A stretch of 49,730 nucleotides of DNA from an uncultured Pseudanabaenaceae cyanobacterium (GTDB lineage: Bacteria > Cyanobacteriota > Cyanobacteriia > PCC-9006 > JAAUQQ01), in contig CALIJJ010000141.1 of NCBI GenBank assembly GCA_938017515.1, positions 1 to 49,730 of the forward strand, read 5' to 3'. The position numbers and the translations under genes were made by a program. Positions within the stretch are counted from its first letter, which is position 1, and the number at the start of each line of letters is the position of its first letter. This document shows, in pieces, positions 14,775-23,410 of the stretch. A model generated the notes under the pieces. That model made no database searches and was not told the origin of the DNA. It saw only the letters and a program-made list of their open reading frames with translations.

Positions 14775-15543
14775 AAGGTCTCCTTAAGAATTGATTGCTA
14801 CGCGACTGGTTTAGGTGCTTCGATCTCTAAATCGGGACCGAGCAACTTGCCCTCTTACAGTTAACTTTTAGATTCCAGAGGTAGCTGTTAGCAACTCCTC
14901 AGTTCTAAAGTTAAGCATCTCAGAAGACATTAGACAACAAATTTCATCGATTAACTGCTGAAACCTAGATGAGTCAGCCGTTTCAATGACACATTCTAAG
15001 GGCAAAATCACAATTTTGCACCGACAAAAAGTTTAAGTTATGTAGATTGCACTGATCTCTATGGCCTTTTTAGCCAGATTTTGAGTACAAATACTCATCA
15101 AAGAGTGAATATCGTCAAAGATATGGCCTGTCCTGCATTGAGGCGTTTCATGCCTTCTCGGGCAATACGAGGTGGTCCCGAGGTAGGAGCAGATATTTAC
15201 CTACTCTATTGACTCAGAAAAAACGGGGTTTCTAGCTAATCATTTCGGGATCATTCATAACCCACAATTCCAACTACAATCTTCGCTCCCAAAAATCATG
15301 AGCTGCAACAAAATAGCCGCTGGAAACGGTCCATCCTTGCCTATCAAGAGATAGGCAAGGGCGGTGCCAGTCAAGGAACTGGCCGACAAACCGACAAGAA
15401 ACCTGACAGTCCGTAACACATACCCTAGAATGGCCAGACAGATAAACCAAAATGGCTAATACGTAAACAGCTCGGGTACTGAATTCTCCCTAACTTCGTT
15501 GCTTCGTCCCATTGCTCTGTCCCCATTGCTCTGTAATAGATCT
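14775..15543. other. Long intergenic region with several hairpins, candidate structured RNA
   Basis: No protein gene is seen in 769 bp. The left end should hold the HU promoter. Two clusters of potential structure occur. Cluster one, about 15136-15206, has three hairpins in a row: AGGC/GCCT, CTCGGG/CCCGAG and GTAGG/CCTAC. Cluster two has CCTTGCCTATC (15335-15345) and GATAGGCAAGG (15350-15360), a perfect 11-bp stem with a 4-nt loop. A second hairpin GCCAGT/ACTGGC (15366-15383) follows. Neither cluster is followed by a T tract. A tandem copy of CCCATTGCTCTGT (15508-15520, 15522-15534) lies just before the next gene. A non-coding RNA is possible but unproven, and its strand is unknown. Confidence 0.35.
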
Positions 15544-16317
15544 ATGCAAAATTTTGTACGCCGCTTGCCCTGGCTCATGGGCTTTAGTGCGATCGCCTTC
15601 AGCCTTGGAACAGTCAATGCAGCTGAGGACCCAATTCGCCAGTTGCTATCGACCAAGCAATGTTCGCGATGTTCTTTAGAGCAAGCGGGCCTCGTGTTAG
15701 CTCAGTTGGACGGTGCTGATCTATCCGAGGCCAATCTACGGGGAGCCAATCTTGGGCGGGCCAGCTTGCAAGGGGCAAACCTACGCGGCGCCAATTTACA
15801 GGGCACCGTGCTTTACGGCGCCAATTTATATGGAGCAGACCTCAGTGGAGCAGACTTGCGTGGGGCGGATCTGCGCGGGGCCTATCTAGGGAGTACGCAA
15901 TTTGAGGGGGCATTGCTCGAAAATGCCAGCTTCCGAGGAGCGATCGCCATTCCCGGCCAGCTGATCACCAAAGATGTTTATTACAGCTGGGCCCTAAGCG
16001 CCGCCAGACAAGGCCGCCACCCTGAAGCCATGGAGTTCTACAGTGAAGCTCTAAAAAAGGATTCAGAGATGGCCGCCGCCTATCTTGGCCGCGGCATGTC
16101 CACTTCAGCCATGGGGCAGATAGAGCCTGCCGTCGCTGATTTGGAGAAAGCAAAAGCACTATTTGCAGCGGCCCAAGATGAAGAAAGCGTACTGATGGTG
16201 GAACAAAGCATTACGGCACTAACCGAAGAACCTCCCCTAGAAGGAGACAACAGCGGTAACTTTTTCGTCAAGCTGTTCCAATCCGTTGTGCCATTGATGC
16301 TGCGGTTTGTGCTGTAG
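15544..16317 (+). CDS. Exported pentapeptide-repeat protein with a TPR-like C-terminus
   Basis: The 257-residue protein starts MQNFVRRLPWLMGFSAIAFS, a signal peptide probably cleaved after VNA. Next comes LLSTKQCSRCSLEQAGLVLA, with a CxxC, and then about 17 pentapeptide units of the A(D/N)LxG type (GADLSEANLRGANLGRASLQ and onward), which fold as a right-handed quadrilateral beta-helix. The C-terminal 110 residues look like TPR helices (YYSWALSAARQGRHPEAMEF; AAYLGRGMSTSAMGQIEPAV). The location is probably thylakoid lumen or periplasm. The family with STKxCxxCxL before pentapeptides is common in cyanobacteria and its role is unknown. The ATG at 15544 is chosen for the signal peptide. It ends at a strong shared terminator. 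Confidence 0.85.
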   Translation: MQNFVRRLPWLMGFSAIAFSLGTVNAAEDPIRQLLSTKQCSRCSLEQAGLVLAQLDGADLSEANLRGANLGRASLQGANLRGANLQGTVLYGANLYGADLSGADLRGADLRGAYLGSTQFEGALLENASFRGAIAIPGQLITKDVYYSWALSAARQGRHPEAMEFYSEALKKDSEMAAAYLGRGMSTSAMGQIEPAVADLEKAKALFAAAQDEESVLMVEQSITALTEEPPLEGDNSGNFFVKLFQSVVPLMLRFVL

Positions 16318-16340
16318 ACATTCTGCCTAGAGCGTTTACG

Positions 16341-16370
16341 ACATCCCCAGACTCTACATCCCCAGACTCT
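16341..16370. repeat. Exact 15-bp tandem duplication
   Basis: ACATCCCCAGACTCT occurs twice in perfect tandem, between the pentapeptide-protein stop codon and the terminator. Confidence 0.9.
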
Positions 16371-16405
16371 GCGTCCCGATAGATGGTGAGCAGTCGTCCA
16401 TGAAG

Positions 16406-16437
16406 AAAGCCCCCGGCGCATTACGCCGGGGGCTTTT
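16406..16437. terminator. Bidirectional rho-independent terminator
   Basis: A 13-bp perfect GC-rich stem (AAAGCCCCCGGCG at 16406-16418, CGCCGGGGGCTTT at 16424-16436) has a CATTA loop and is flanked by A and T runs. It serves the pentapeptide gene on the plus strand and the pil operon on the minus strand. Confidence 0.92.
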
Positions 16438-16475
16438 CAGTCAATCCATGGGTCAATTCGGTGAGGAATCAAGCC

Positions 16476-18629
16476 CTAACGCAGTGTGCTGGCATCCAAA
16501 GAGCGACGCGCTCCACCACTCGGTACGTAGGCATAGCCAAAGGTCGAGCGATCGGAATCATCCAGAATCTGGGGCGTTACCATAACCACAACCTCTGTGC
16601 GGGAGTTGTTCCGAACTGTTCTTCTAAACAGGGCACCCAGGATGGGCAGATCACCCAAGAGAGGGACCTTCGAGACAGTATTAACATCCGAGTCTTGAAT
16701 GATACCCGAGAGAATCAAGCCCTGACCATCGCGCAAACGAATCGTGCCCGATGTCAGCTTACGCTCATTCAACAGGGTGATGGTGCCACCGGGGAAGGTT
16801 GAAAAGCCAGCAATCCCCTTAATGGAAGGTGAGACAGACAGATTAATAAAGCCATTGTCATCAATGCGATCAACTTGAATGGCAAGGCTTAGGCCAGCGT
16901 CTTCTTTTTCAATTTCAGTCCTGGTCTCACTGCCACCTGCATCACGAGTCACAGAGGTCGTAATGTTGGTGACGACCTCTTCCGTGAGTTCCACGGATGC
17001 CGTTTCACCTTCTTGGACAACCACGGTTGGATCGGTCAGCACCTTCGCATTACCGTTTTGGACATTGGCCTGAAGCTGCGCCACAAAATCGCGCACAACA
17101 TTAAAGGCAGCACCCGACTGGAAACCACCGGCAACGGTTTGACCAACGTTTTGAGGCGTGACACCGACGGATTGTCCAGGAGCACGACTCCCTTCACTTC
17201 CAGAGGTATCAAAGTTGAACAGTGCAATACCACCTTCGTTGACAAAACGATTACCCGCAACACCGAAGGAGAAGCTCGAACCGATGCTGGTTGCGTTGCC
17301 CAGGTCAATATCAATGATGCGAACGTTCACAGCGACTTGACGCTTGCGAAGATCAAGTTCGGTGATTTTGGCGGAGGCGATCGCCACCAAATTCCGAGGA
17401 CCCACAATGGTGACCGAGTTGGTTCGCGAATCAGCCAACACCTGAGTACCGCGCAACACGGGGACAGAATCTTCCAGCTCTACGCGATCGGTGGTGAGTT
17501 CTTCAGATTCAGTGGTTCGCGACGTTGTCAGTTCCGGCGCATTATCGCCATCACCCAACTCCTGAGTATCAACTTCAGTACTCCGAGTTGTTCTAGTAAT
17601 CACGCGCTCAGCGCCCATACTCGCCAGGAAGGCAGACGCTTCACCCGAAGTAATCTGGTTCAGGCGATAGGTGCGAACCACGATGTCCTTAACTTCGTTC
17701 GGCAACTGGGGGCTGACAAAAATCGTGTTGTTGACCCGATTTGCTTCCAGTTCGCTCAAACGCAACACAGCATTAAAGACGTCCTGAACAGGCTCATTCT
17801 CCACATCCAGAGAAATCTTGGGGCCTTCATCCCCCTCTGCCGAGGAAGACGAATCTTCACCTGACGCAGGGCTATAGGCCAAGTTGAGACCAGAAGCACG
17901 CGCCAGCAGGGCCAACACTTCACGGGCTGGGGCTTCACGCAGGACCAAGCGAGGAATTCGTACCGCCGTGCCCAAGTCAACATTCGTCGGCTGGAAATTG
18001 ATTTCCGAAACCGCAATGTCGCCAACGGGAGGAGCCACGGCGCGGGGCAAGAACGGAGGTGCGGGGTCAATGCCTTGCTGAACCGCAGGTTCACCCTCAA
18101 TGGTCACAGTTGGGTTAGGCACCAGGACATCGGGCGGATCAACTTGCTGAGCCTGGGGTTGAGCAATTTGCCCTTGGGCTGTGATGGGCGCAGCAGGCTG
18201 GGCCGGAATGGCTGCAACGCCGGAGTCGGTCTTGATACCAAAGGCTAGCGTTTTATTATTGCGAGCCAAGACTTCACCAGCGGGAAGGGTTTCCGTACCG
18301 GTTACAACGATACGAATGCTGTTTTCGTCGAGGGGCAGAATTTGCACCGCCGCAATACCAGGCGCTGGATTGTCTTGGCGAAAAACAGTCCCACCGGAGA
18401 GTTTGAGCTGCGTGTTGATGACATCAGCAACCCAGCTATTGCCCCGGGGCGCGGAGAAAACTTGGGGGCGATCGCCAAAACGCGTCTTGAGCTGTAGCTC
18501 AATGCCACCACTGGTCTCCTTAATATCGACCCCCGTTACCTGAGTCGGTGCTGCCAGAGTGGGTTGCGCCGCAGCAACAACCATTGCACTCGCTGCTGCC
18601 AAGCTACTAAAGCCAAGAAATGGTTTCAT
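16476..18629 (-). CDS. pilQ: Type IV pilus outer-membrane secretin PilQ
   Basis: The 717-residue protein starts with a signal peptide (MKPFLGFSSLAAASAMVVAA). An AMIN domain follows (about 30-130, VTGVDIKETSGGIELQLKTR) that binds peptidoglycan. A proline-rich linker, the STN/N0-like region (LREAPAREVLALLARASGLN) and N1-type modules come next. The C-terminal secretin domain has SVGVTPQNVG, VEVVTNIT-type strands and the signature VPLLGDLPILGALFR. It forms the outer-membrane channel for pilus fibres in twitching, phototaxis and DNA uptake. It is the last gene of pilM-N-O-Q. There is no pilP, which I recall as usual for cyanobacteria. A 106-bp gap separates it from pilO, and the operon ends at the bidirectional terminator. 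Confidence 0.95.
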   Translation of the reverse strand: MKPFLGFSSLAAASAMVVAAAQPTLAAPTQVTGVDIKETSGGIELQLKTRFGDRPQVFSAPRGNSWVADVINTQLKLSGGTVFRQDNPAPGIAAVQILPLDENSIRIVVTGTETLPAGEVLARNNKTLAFGIKTDSGVAAIPAQPAAPITAQGQIAQPQAQQVDPPDVLVPNPTVTIEGEPAVQQGIDPAPPFLPRAVAPPVGDIAVSEINFQPTNVDLGTAVRIPRLVLREAPAREVLALLARASGLNLAYSPASGEDSSSSAEGDEGPKISLDVENEPVQDVFNAVLRLSELEANRVNNTIFVSPQLPNEVKDIVVRTYRLNQITSGEASAFLASMGAERVITRTTRSTEVDTQELGDGDNAPELTTSRTTESEELTTDRVELEDSVPVLRGTQVLADSRTNSVTIVGPRNLVAIASAKITELDLRKRQVAVNVRIIDIDLGNATSIGSSFSFGVAGNRFVNEGGIALFNFDTSGSEGSRAPGQSVGVTPQNVGQTVAGGFQSGAAFNVVRDFVAQLQANVQNGNAKVLTDPTVVVQEGETASVELTEEVVTNITTSVTRDAGGSETRTEIEKEDAGLSLAIQVDRIDDNGFINLSVSPSIKGIAGFSTFPGGTITLLNERKLTSGTIRLRDGQGLILSGIIQDSDVNTVSKVPLLGDLPILGALFRRTVRNNSRTEVVVMVTPQILDDSDRSTFGYAYVPSGGARRSLDASTLR

Positions 18630-18735
18630 CGTTGATCCTCACCTTAAAATTGCAAGCACACTATGGACTGAAATGGATTTACCAGGGGTCGGCATACCGC
18701 AAGGGCGATCGCCCAGAGCCTGATTTAGGTCAGCT

Positions 18736-19491
18736 CTACTGAGCCGGAGCGGCAGTCGCATCCGCAGCAGCAGCCTGTCGGTCTGCCTCAAACTCTTCCC
18801 GAGGCCGCTCAATGAGCGCCTGCAAGTTCAACGACGTCTTCAGCTGTGGATCCTTACGATTGATACTGACCTGACCAAAGGGACCCACATTCACCTCCTG
18901 AACCAGTTCTGCGGCCTGGGTATCAACGCCAGAAACCAACATCAGCGGCTGAAGACGCTCCAAGCTATCCAGAAAATCCTGGGTTTCCTGATAGGTCCCT
19001 TCAATGGAGACTTTGTAATCTTGACGTTTCAACATGCCATTGACGGATTCTCCGAGGGAACCGTCATTCACCACTTCCATTTCTCCTTCAGGGGAGAAGC
19101 TGCGCAAAACCTCCTTGGGATTGGGCAGTTGCTGACTGATGTCCAGCAGTAGGGTATCCAGTGACTGTTCGTCAGCAAACAGCTCCATGGTTTGGTCGTA
19201 TTCAGCCAGGGCAGACTGTTGGCGAGCGACAAACTCTCCACGATTTGCGAGATTTTCCCGCTGAGTTTCCAAGTTTTGACGATCCAGCTCAATCTGGTTC
19301 GACAGCTCACCATTGGCTTCGAAGGCGGGTATGACTTTACTAAACAACAGCCACAACCCTGCCAAGATTCCGACTGCGACCAACACACCACCAATAACTG
19401 GAGGCGTAAACGTGACCCCAAACGCCGTCGGGTAGGGCGATGCTTCGCCCCCCGTATCTTGAACCGGTACAAACTCTTCAGTGAATGTCAT
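18736..19491 (-). CDS. pilO: Type IV pilus alignment protein PilO
   Basis: The 251-residue protein has a short cytoplasmic N-terminus, one membrane helix (about 30-52, VIGGVLVAVGILAGLWLLF), a coiled coil rich in Q, E and N (about 60-105) and a PilO-type periplasmic fold (VSIEGTYQETQDFLDSLERL). PilO pairs with PilN to connect the inner-membrane assembly platform to the PilQ secretin. It ends in an alanine- and proline-rich tail. Its start overlaps the pilN stop by one base (TAATG), so translation is coupled. The annotation rests on position and fold rather than strong motifs. Confidence 0.9.
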   Translation of the reverse strand: MTFTEEFVPVQDTGGEASPYPTAFGVTFTPPVIGGVLVAVGILAGLWLLFSKVIPAFEANGELSNQIELDRQNLETQRENLANRGEFVARQQSALAEYDQTMELFADEQSLDTLLLDISQQLPNPKEVLRSFSPEGEMEVVNDGSLGESVNGMLKRQDYKVSIEGTYQETQDFLDSLERLQPLMLVSGVDTQAAELVQEVNVGPFGQVSINRKDPQLKTSLNLQALIERPREEFEADRQAAAADATAAPAQ

Positions 19492-20261
19492 TAGTCAATT
19501 ACCCCTTGCGCTTTCAATTCCTCAATGCGAGTGACCAAGCCCTCGGCACCCAAGCTGGAGAGATTAACCAGCGTCGTTTCGCCCGCCTCTCCTTGATAGG
19601 TCCATTCGGCAAAGGGCGCATTGATGGTGTAGTTCACCACCTGAGCCGGTTCGACTTTGACCTGGGGTGCATTCTCACCGCTGGTCTTGACCTCCACTTT
19701 TGTTGGGTCATCAGCCAGGGTTGCCTCTTGAAGAACCACACCTTCCTTTTCGAAGAAGCTCGACCCTCCGAGGGTCAACATGAAGTCATTAACGTCTTCA
19801 TAGGATTCGGCATTTCCCGAAAGAACCAAAGCGTCAACAGAATCGACACCATCTCCCTCGGACTGCTTCACAGACTGGAGCCGGACCGTCGTCGGGACCC
19901 GATTGCTGACATCCTGCAGGACGGCTGACCAAGGCTTGAGCTTATCGAAGACACCGACGAGTGAAGCCGTATCTCCTTCAATCGCCTCAGTTTCAGCACT
20001 GAGTCGATTGAGTTCAGCAATCTCGGCTTGCAAGGCCGCCAGTTCTTGGTCAACTTCTGCTTTTTCACTCTGGAGCTGACGCCCACCACTTTGAGCAAAC
20101 AGCAACGCCCCCAAGGCTAGGAGTGGAAATAAAGCCCCCAAAAGCGCTCCTGCGATCGCAGGCGTCCAGTTGACCGGACCCGTTGAGCGACGCGCCCGGG
20201 GGGCAACATCTTGGGTCTTTGTACCGCGATCACTGAGAAAATTAACGTCTAAGCTATACAT
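19491..20261 (-). CDS. pilN: Type IV pilus alignment protein PilN
   Basis: The 256-residue protein starts MYSLDVNFLSDRG. The N-terminal (I/L)xxNFL motif is the segment that PilN inserts into PilM in other species. A membrane helix follows (about 32-55, PAIAGALLGALFPLLALGAL). A coiled coil (about 60-95) precedes a ferredoxin-like periplasmic domain. The last 40 residues extend beyond the usual fold. It is encoded between pilM (4-bp gap) and pilO (1-base overlap), which supports the call and implies a fixed stoichiometry. Confidence 0.92.
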   Translation of the reverse strand: MYSLDVNFLSDRGTKTQDVAPRARRSTGPVNWTPAIAGALLGALFPLLALGALLFAQSGGRQLQSEKAEVDQELAALQAEIAELNRLSAETEAIEGDTASLVGVFDKLKPWSAVLQDVSNRVPTTVRLQSVKQSEGDGVDSVDALVLSGNAESYEDVNDFMLTLGGSSFFEKEGVVLQEATLADDPTKVEVKTSGENAPQVKVEPAQVVNYTINAPFAEWTYQGEAGETTLVNLSSLGAEGLVTRIEELKAQGVID

Positions 20262-20265
20262 TGCC

Positions 20266-21360
20266 TCACACCTCGCGAAGTCCTAAACCCAGCACAACGC
20301 CCATACTGGGACGCTGCGTTTCATCCACATCAGCACCCGCCTCAATGGAGGATGTCGAAAACGGATCAACCTGACTGGCAGGCAAGCTAAGACGCTGGCT
20401 GAAAAATTCATCCAGTTGGCCTAAACAAGCACCAGGACCAGCTAACAACAACTGCGCCACCTCCAGATTTTCATCTTGATTGAGATAAAAATCGATGGAG
20501 CGGCGCAATTCGTCTGACAAATCTCCCAACACCCGTAGCATTGCAGCGGAGCCAGGATTGCCCGGTGCCGTCTTTGTCCCAATGCTGTCAACAGGCGTCA
20601 CGGGAACCGTCATGCCACGCAAGGACTCCGTATCACGAGACGGCGGCATGTTCATGGCCCGACAGAGGGACTGCCAAATTTGGTAGGTGCCGATAGGAAC
20701 CGTGCGGGAGAACTGCGGTACACCGTCGACGACGATGGAAATTTCGGTGTTATCAAACTCGATGTCGGCGATCGCCACCGCTTCCTGGGAGCTGAACTGC
20801 TGAAGCTGCTGGCGAATCGTTCGAATCAGGGCAAAGCTACTAATCTCCAGGACATCCAGTTCGAGACCAGCCTCCTGAAACGTACTGATGTAGGTATCAG
20901 TGATATCTTGGCGCGTTGCAACGAGCAAAACCTGAACTTTCTCGATGCCATCCTCATCAACAAAGAAACCAAGTTTCTGATAGTCCACGTCCGCTTCTTC
21001 TCGCGGAAAAGGTAAGTAGAGTCCGGCCTCCTGGTTAAGCACCATGTCCCGCAATTCGCTTTCATCAAGCTCAGCAGGGACGGAAATCAATCGAGCAATG
21101 ACATCTCGACCTGAAATGGCCGTTGCCACTTTTTTCGACTTGATTTTGCCCTCTTCAACGACCGATTGCAAAAGCTCCGCCAGAGCCGGCGGATTCACAA
21201 TTTGACCGTCTTGGATGACGTCTTCAGGCATCTCCTTAGACACCAGATTGACGAGCTTGTAACCCTGACCCTGCTTCTTTAGCTGAGCCACGTTGATACG
21301 TTCCGGAGTCAATTCGACCCCGACGCCCTGTTTATTACCGGAGAACAGCCCCTTAAACAC
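20266..21360 (-). CDS. pilM: Type IV pilus assembly ATPase-fold protein PilM
   Basis: The 364-residue protein has an actin/FtsA-like fold. It shows the phosphate-1 strand GVGVELTPERINVAQLKKQG near the N-terminus, AIADIEFDNTEISIVVDGVP (second strand, phosphate-2) in the middle and LLAGPGACLGQLDEFF near the C-terminus. PilM is cytoplasmic, binds ATP and the N-terminal tail of PilN, and links the pilus machine to its motor. It is the first gene of the operon, so the promoter should lie in 21361-21500. The start is an ATG at 21358-21360. Confidence 0.95.
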   Translation of the reverse strand: MFKGLFSGNKQGVGVELTPERINVAQLKKQGQGYKLVNLVSKEMPEDVIQDGQIVNPPALAELLQSVVEEGKIKSKKVATAISGRDVIARLISVPAELDESELRDMVLNQEAGLYLPFPREEADVDYQKLGFFVDEDGIEKVQVLLVATRQDITDTYISTFQEAGLELDVLEISSFALIRTIRQQLQQFSSQEAVAIADIEFDNTEISIVVDGVPQFSRTVPIGTYQIWQSLCRAMNMPPSRDTESLRGMTVPVTPVDSIGTKTAPGNPGSAAMLRVLGDLSDELRRSIDFYLNQDENLEVAQLLLAGPGACLGQLDEFFSQRLSLPASQVDPFSTSSIEAGADVDETQRPSMGVVLGLGLREV

Positions 21361-21751
21361 GGTTTACCTACCCATTCGCGTTGATTTGCCGACTTCGAGA
21401 AAGCGAGCTTACCTGCTGCACTGGTAATGAGCAAGGTTTCCCCTACTTTTATCCAGACTGTAAACGCACATGCACTACCCGAAACGCCCACACAGAAAGC
21501 ATTTCCCCTGAGACCAAAGCCCGATCTTTTGAATAGACCGAATTTATGCTAGTGCATGGTACCCAATCTGATGCAGAATGGCCACCGCCAGAGAAATTTA
21601 TTTTTTCAGGGCTACATTTGCGCCTCAAATTTGTCTGATTTTCCGCTCCTTTTTAGAGTTCAACCCCTCAGAAAAACACGGATTTTTCCAGCGCAAAACC
21701 GATTCAGAGATAAGTGCTCGAACCGATACAGATTGGGCTTTTTACTTTGAA
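21361..21751. other. Intergenic region upstream of the pil operon
   Basis: These 391 bp lie between pilM and the end of pyrD, both on the minus strand. No gene is seen. The region includes the pil promoter and any pyrD terminator. An A/T-rich stretch at about 21530-21660 is the likeliest promoter region. No clear terminator stem was found. Confidence 0.4.
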
Positions 21752-22900
21752 TTATTCCTCGGAAAAATCTGCGTGAAGCCCGGTTGCCTGCGCTAGGGAA
21801 GAAAGCCCATGGGCCTCTACGTTGTGCAACAAACCTGTCAGGATTCGCTTGACCATCCAAGGGCCTTCGTAAATCCAGCCCGTGTAAATTTGGACCAGGC
21901 TAGCACCTGCCGTGATTTTATTCCAGGCATCTTCCGCAGTAAAAATTCCGCCCACGCCAATAATCGGAAGTTGGCCTTGGGTGCGGTTGTAGATGAATCG
22001 GATCACTTGGTTGGCGCGATCGCCCAAGGGCTTACCGCTAATGCCGCCCGCCTCATCGGCAACATTTTTTCCCGTCACCAAAATTTGGGTGCGCAAATTT
22101 GACCGCTGGATGGTAGTGTTCGTGGCAATGATGCCAGCGAGGCGATATTCCAGTGCGAGATCAACGACAGCAGCAATGTCTGCTTCGGCTAAATCCGGGG
22201 AAATTTTTACGAGTAGCGGCCGCTGCTCAGTGTTGGCCGTTTGAATCGCAGCCAAAATGGGTTTGAGTTGCTCTGTAGACTGAAGCGAGCGCAACCCCGG
22301 CGTATTGGGCGAAGAGACATTGACAACGAAATAGTCTCCCAAGGTTTTAAGGGCATTGAAGCTGGCGGCATAGTCTCCAGCGGCCTCTTCGAGGGGTGTG
22401 ATCTTCGACTTGCCCAAGTTAATGCCGAGGGGAAATGAGCGGTTCTGGTGTTGCTGGCTGGCGAGGCGTTGAGCCAGGGCTTCCGAGCCTTGGTTATTGA
22501 AGCCCATGCGGTTGAGAACGGCTTCATCTTTTAATAGGCGAAACAGTCTTGGCTTCGGGTTACCCGGCTGGGCATGCCAAGTCACCGTCCCCACTTCAGC
22601 GAAGCCAAAGCCAAAATCCGGCCAGATCGTAGACGCCATTCCATCCTTATCAAATCCTGCCGCTAGCCCAACGGGATTGGGGAATGTTTGATTCCAAAGG
22701 GTCCGTTCCAGTCTCTCGTCAGCCAACGAAAAATTATCTCGCAAGCGGCGACGCATCCATTGAGAGCCAGCTCCAGAATCCGGACGGTCGAGACGATTGA
22801 GCCACTGCAACGCCTGCTGGTGAGTCCGCTCAGGATCTAGCTTCAGACCTGAAAAAAGAAGAGGACGGGCAAAGGAAGTATAGAGATCCAAGTGACTCAC
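21752..22900 (-). CDS. pyrD: Dihydroorotate dehydrogenase (quinone), class 2
   Basis: The 382-residue enzyme has the class 2 features: an N-terminal membrane-associating helix region ([20 protein letters not shown]), [29 protein letters not shown], the catalytic-serine block [28 protein letters not shown] and the FMN phosphate site [14 protein letters not shown]. It oxidises dihydroorotate to orotate in pyrimidine synthesis and passes electrons to membrane quinone (plastoquinone in cyanobacteria). The length is typical. Its neighbours are unrelated. The start is an ATG at 22898-22900. Confidence 0.96.
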   Translation of the reverse strand: MSHLDLYTSFARPLLFSGLKLDPERTHQQALQWLNRLDRPDSGAGSQWMRRRLRDNFSLADERLERTLWNQTFPNPVGLAAGFDKDGMASTIWPDFGFGFAEVGTVTWHAQPGNPKPRLFRLLKDEAVLNRMGFNNQGSEALAQRLASQQHQNRSFPLGINLGKSKITPLEEAAGDYAASFNALKTLGDYFVVNVSSPNTPGLRSLQSTEQLKPILAAIQTANTEQRPLLVKISPDLAEADIAAVVDLALEYRLAGIIATNTTIQRSNLRTQILVTGKNVADEAGGISGKPLGDRANQVIRFIYNRTQGQLPIIGVGGIFTAEDAWNKITAGASLVQIYTGWIYEGPWMVKRILTGLLHNVEAHGLSSLAQATGLHADFSEE

Positions 22901-23410
22901 CGATCCGAACAGTTTAACTAGGGCGTTTTAGCTGGGGCATTGAGCCCACCATCGCTCACCCCAAAGCGCTTAAGGTCAAGAATGTTTCAGAGACTTGAGG
23001 TCAAGAACTTTTGAGACCAGTGGCTCAGGCGGGTCATCCCCACATCTATTAGATTACATTTGGAGAGAGCGCTAGGGATAGGGCCAAGCATGGAAAGCAA
23101 CCTGGCTTTAGCGGGAACTATAGAAACGCGAGGGTCCAGGCACGAAAACGGCCCTGCGTTGGGGGATTAACTGCTCCATGGGGACATTCGATTCGTGGAG
23201 CCTGAGGTGAGCGAATCCTGGATATTCCATCGTACAGGGTTGGCATAAGCAGCTTGTTGTGAGGGGGCATCGTCGTGAGACGTCAGAGAAGAATAGAAGC
23301 ACCACGAGGGAGCTCTCAACAGTGCAATCATGCCACGGGCAACGCAGTGTCTGGGCTGATTCGTCCCATTGGTATGGGGTCCATTTATATTGGGCCGAGG
23401 GGGTAAGACC
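22901..23410. other. Divergent intergenic region, no gene seen
   Basis: These 510 bp lie between pyrD (minus) and the GAF-array gene (plus). A direct repeat with a period near 25 bp, each copy holding GAGGTCAAGAA or AAGGTCAAGAA, lies at about 22970-23020. A 116-codon minus-strand frame at 23108-23458 overlaps the real start at 23411, has no family resemblance and is not accepted. Confidence 0.45.

Noticed and set aside
17013..17864. 283-codon plus-strand frame opposite pilQ
   Set aside because: It lies wholly inside pilQ, and its translation shows no recognisable domain.
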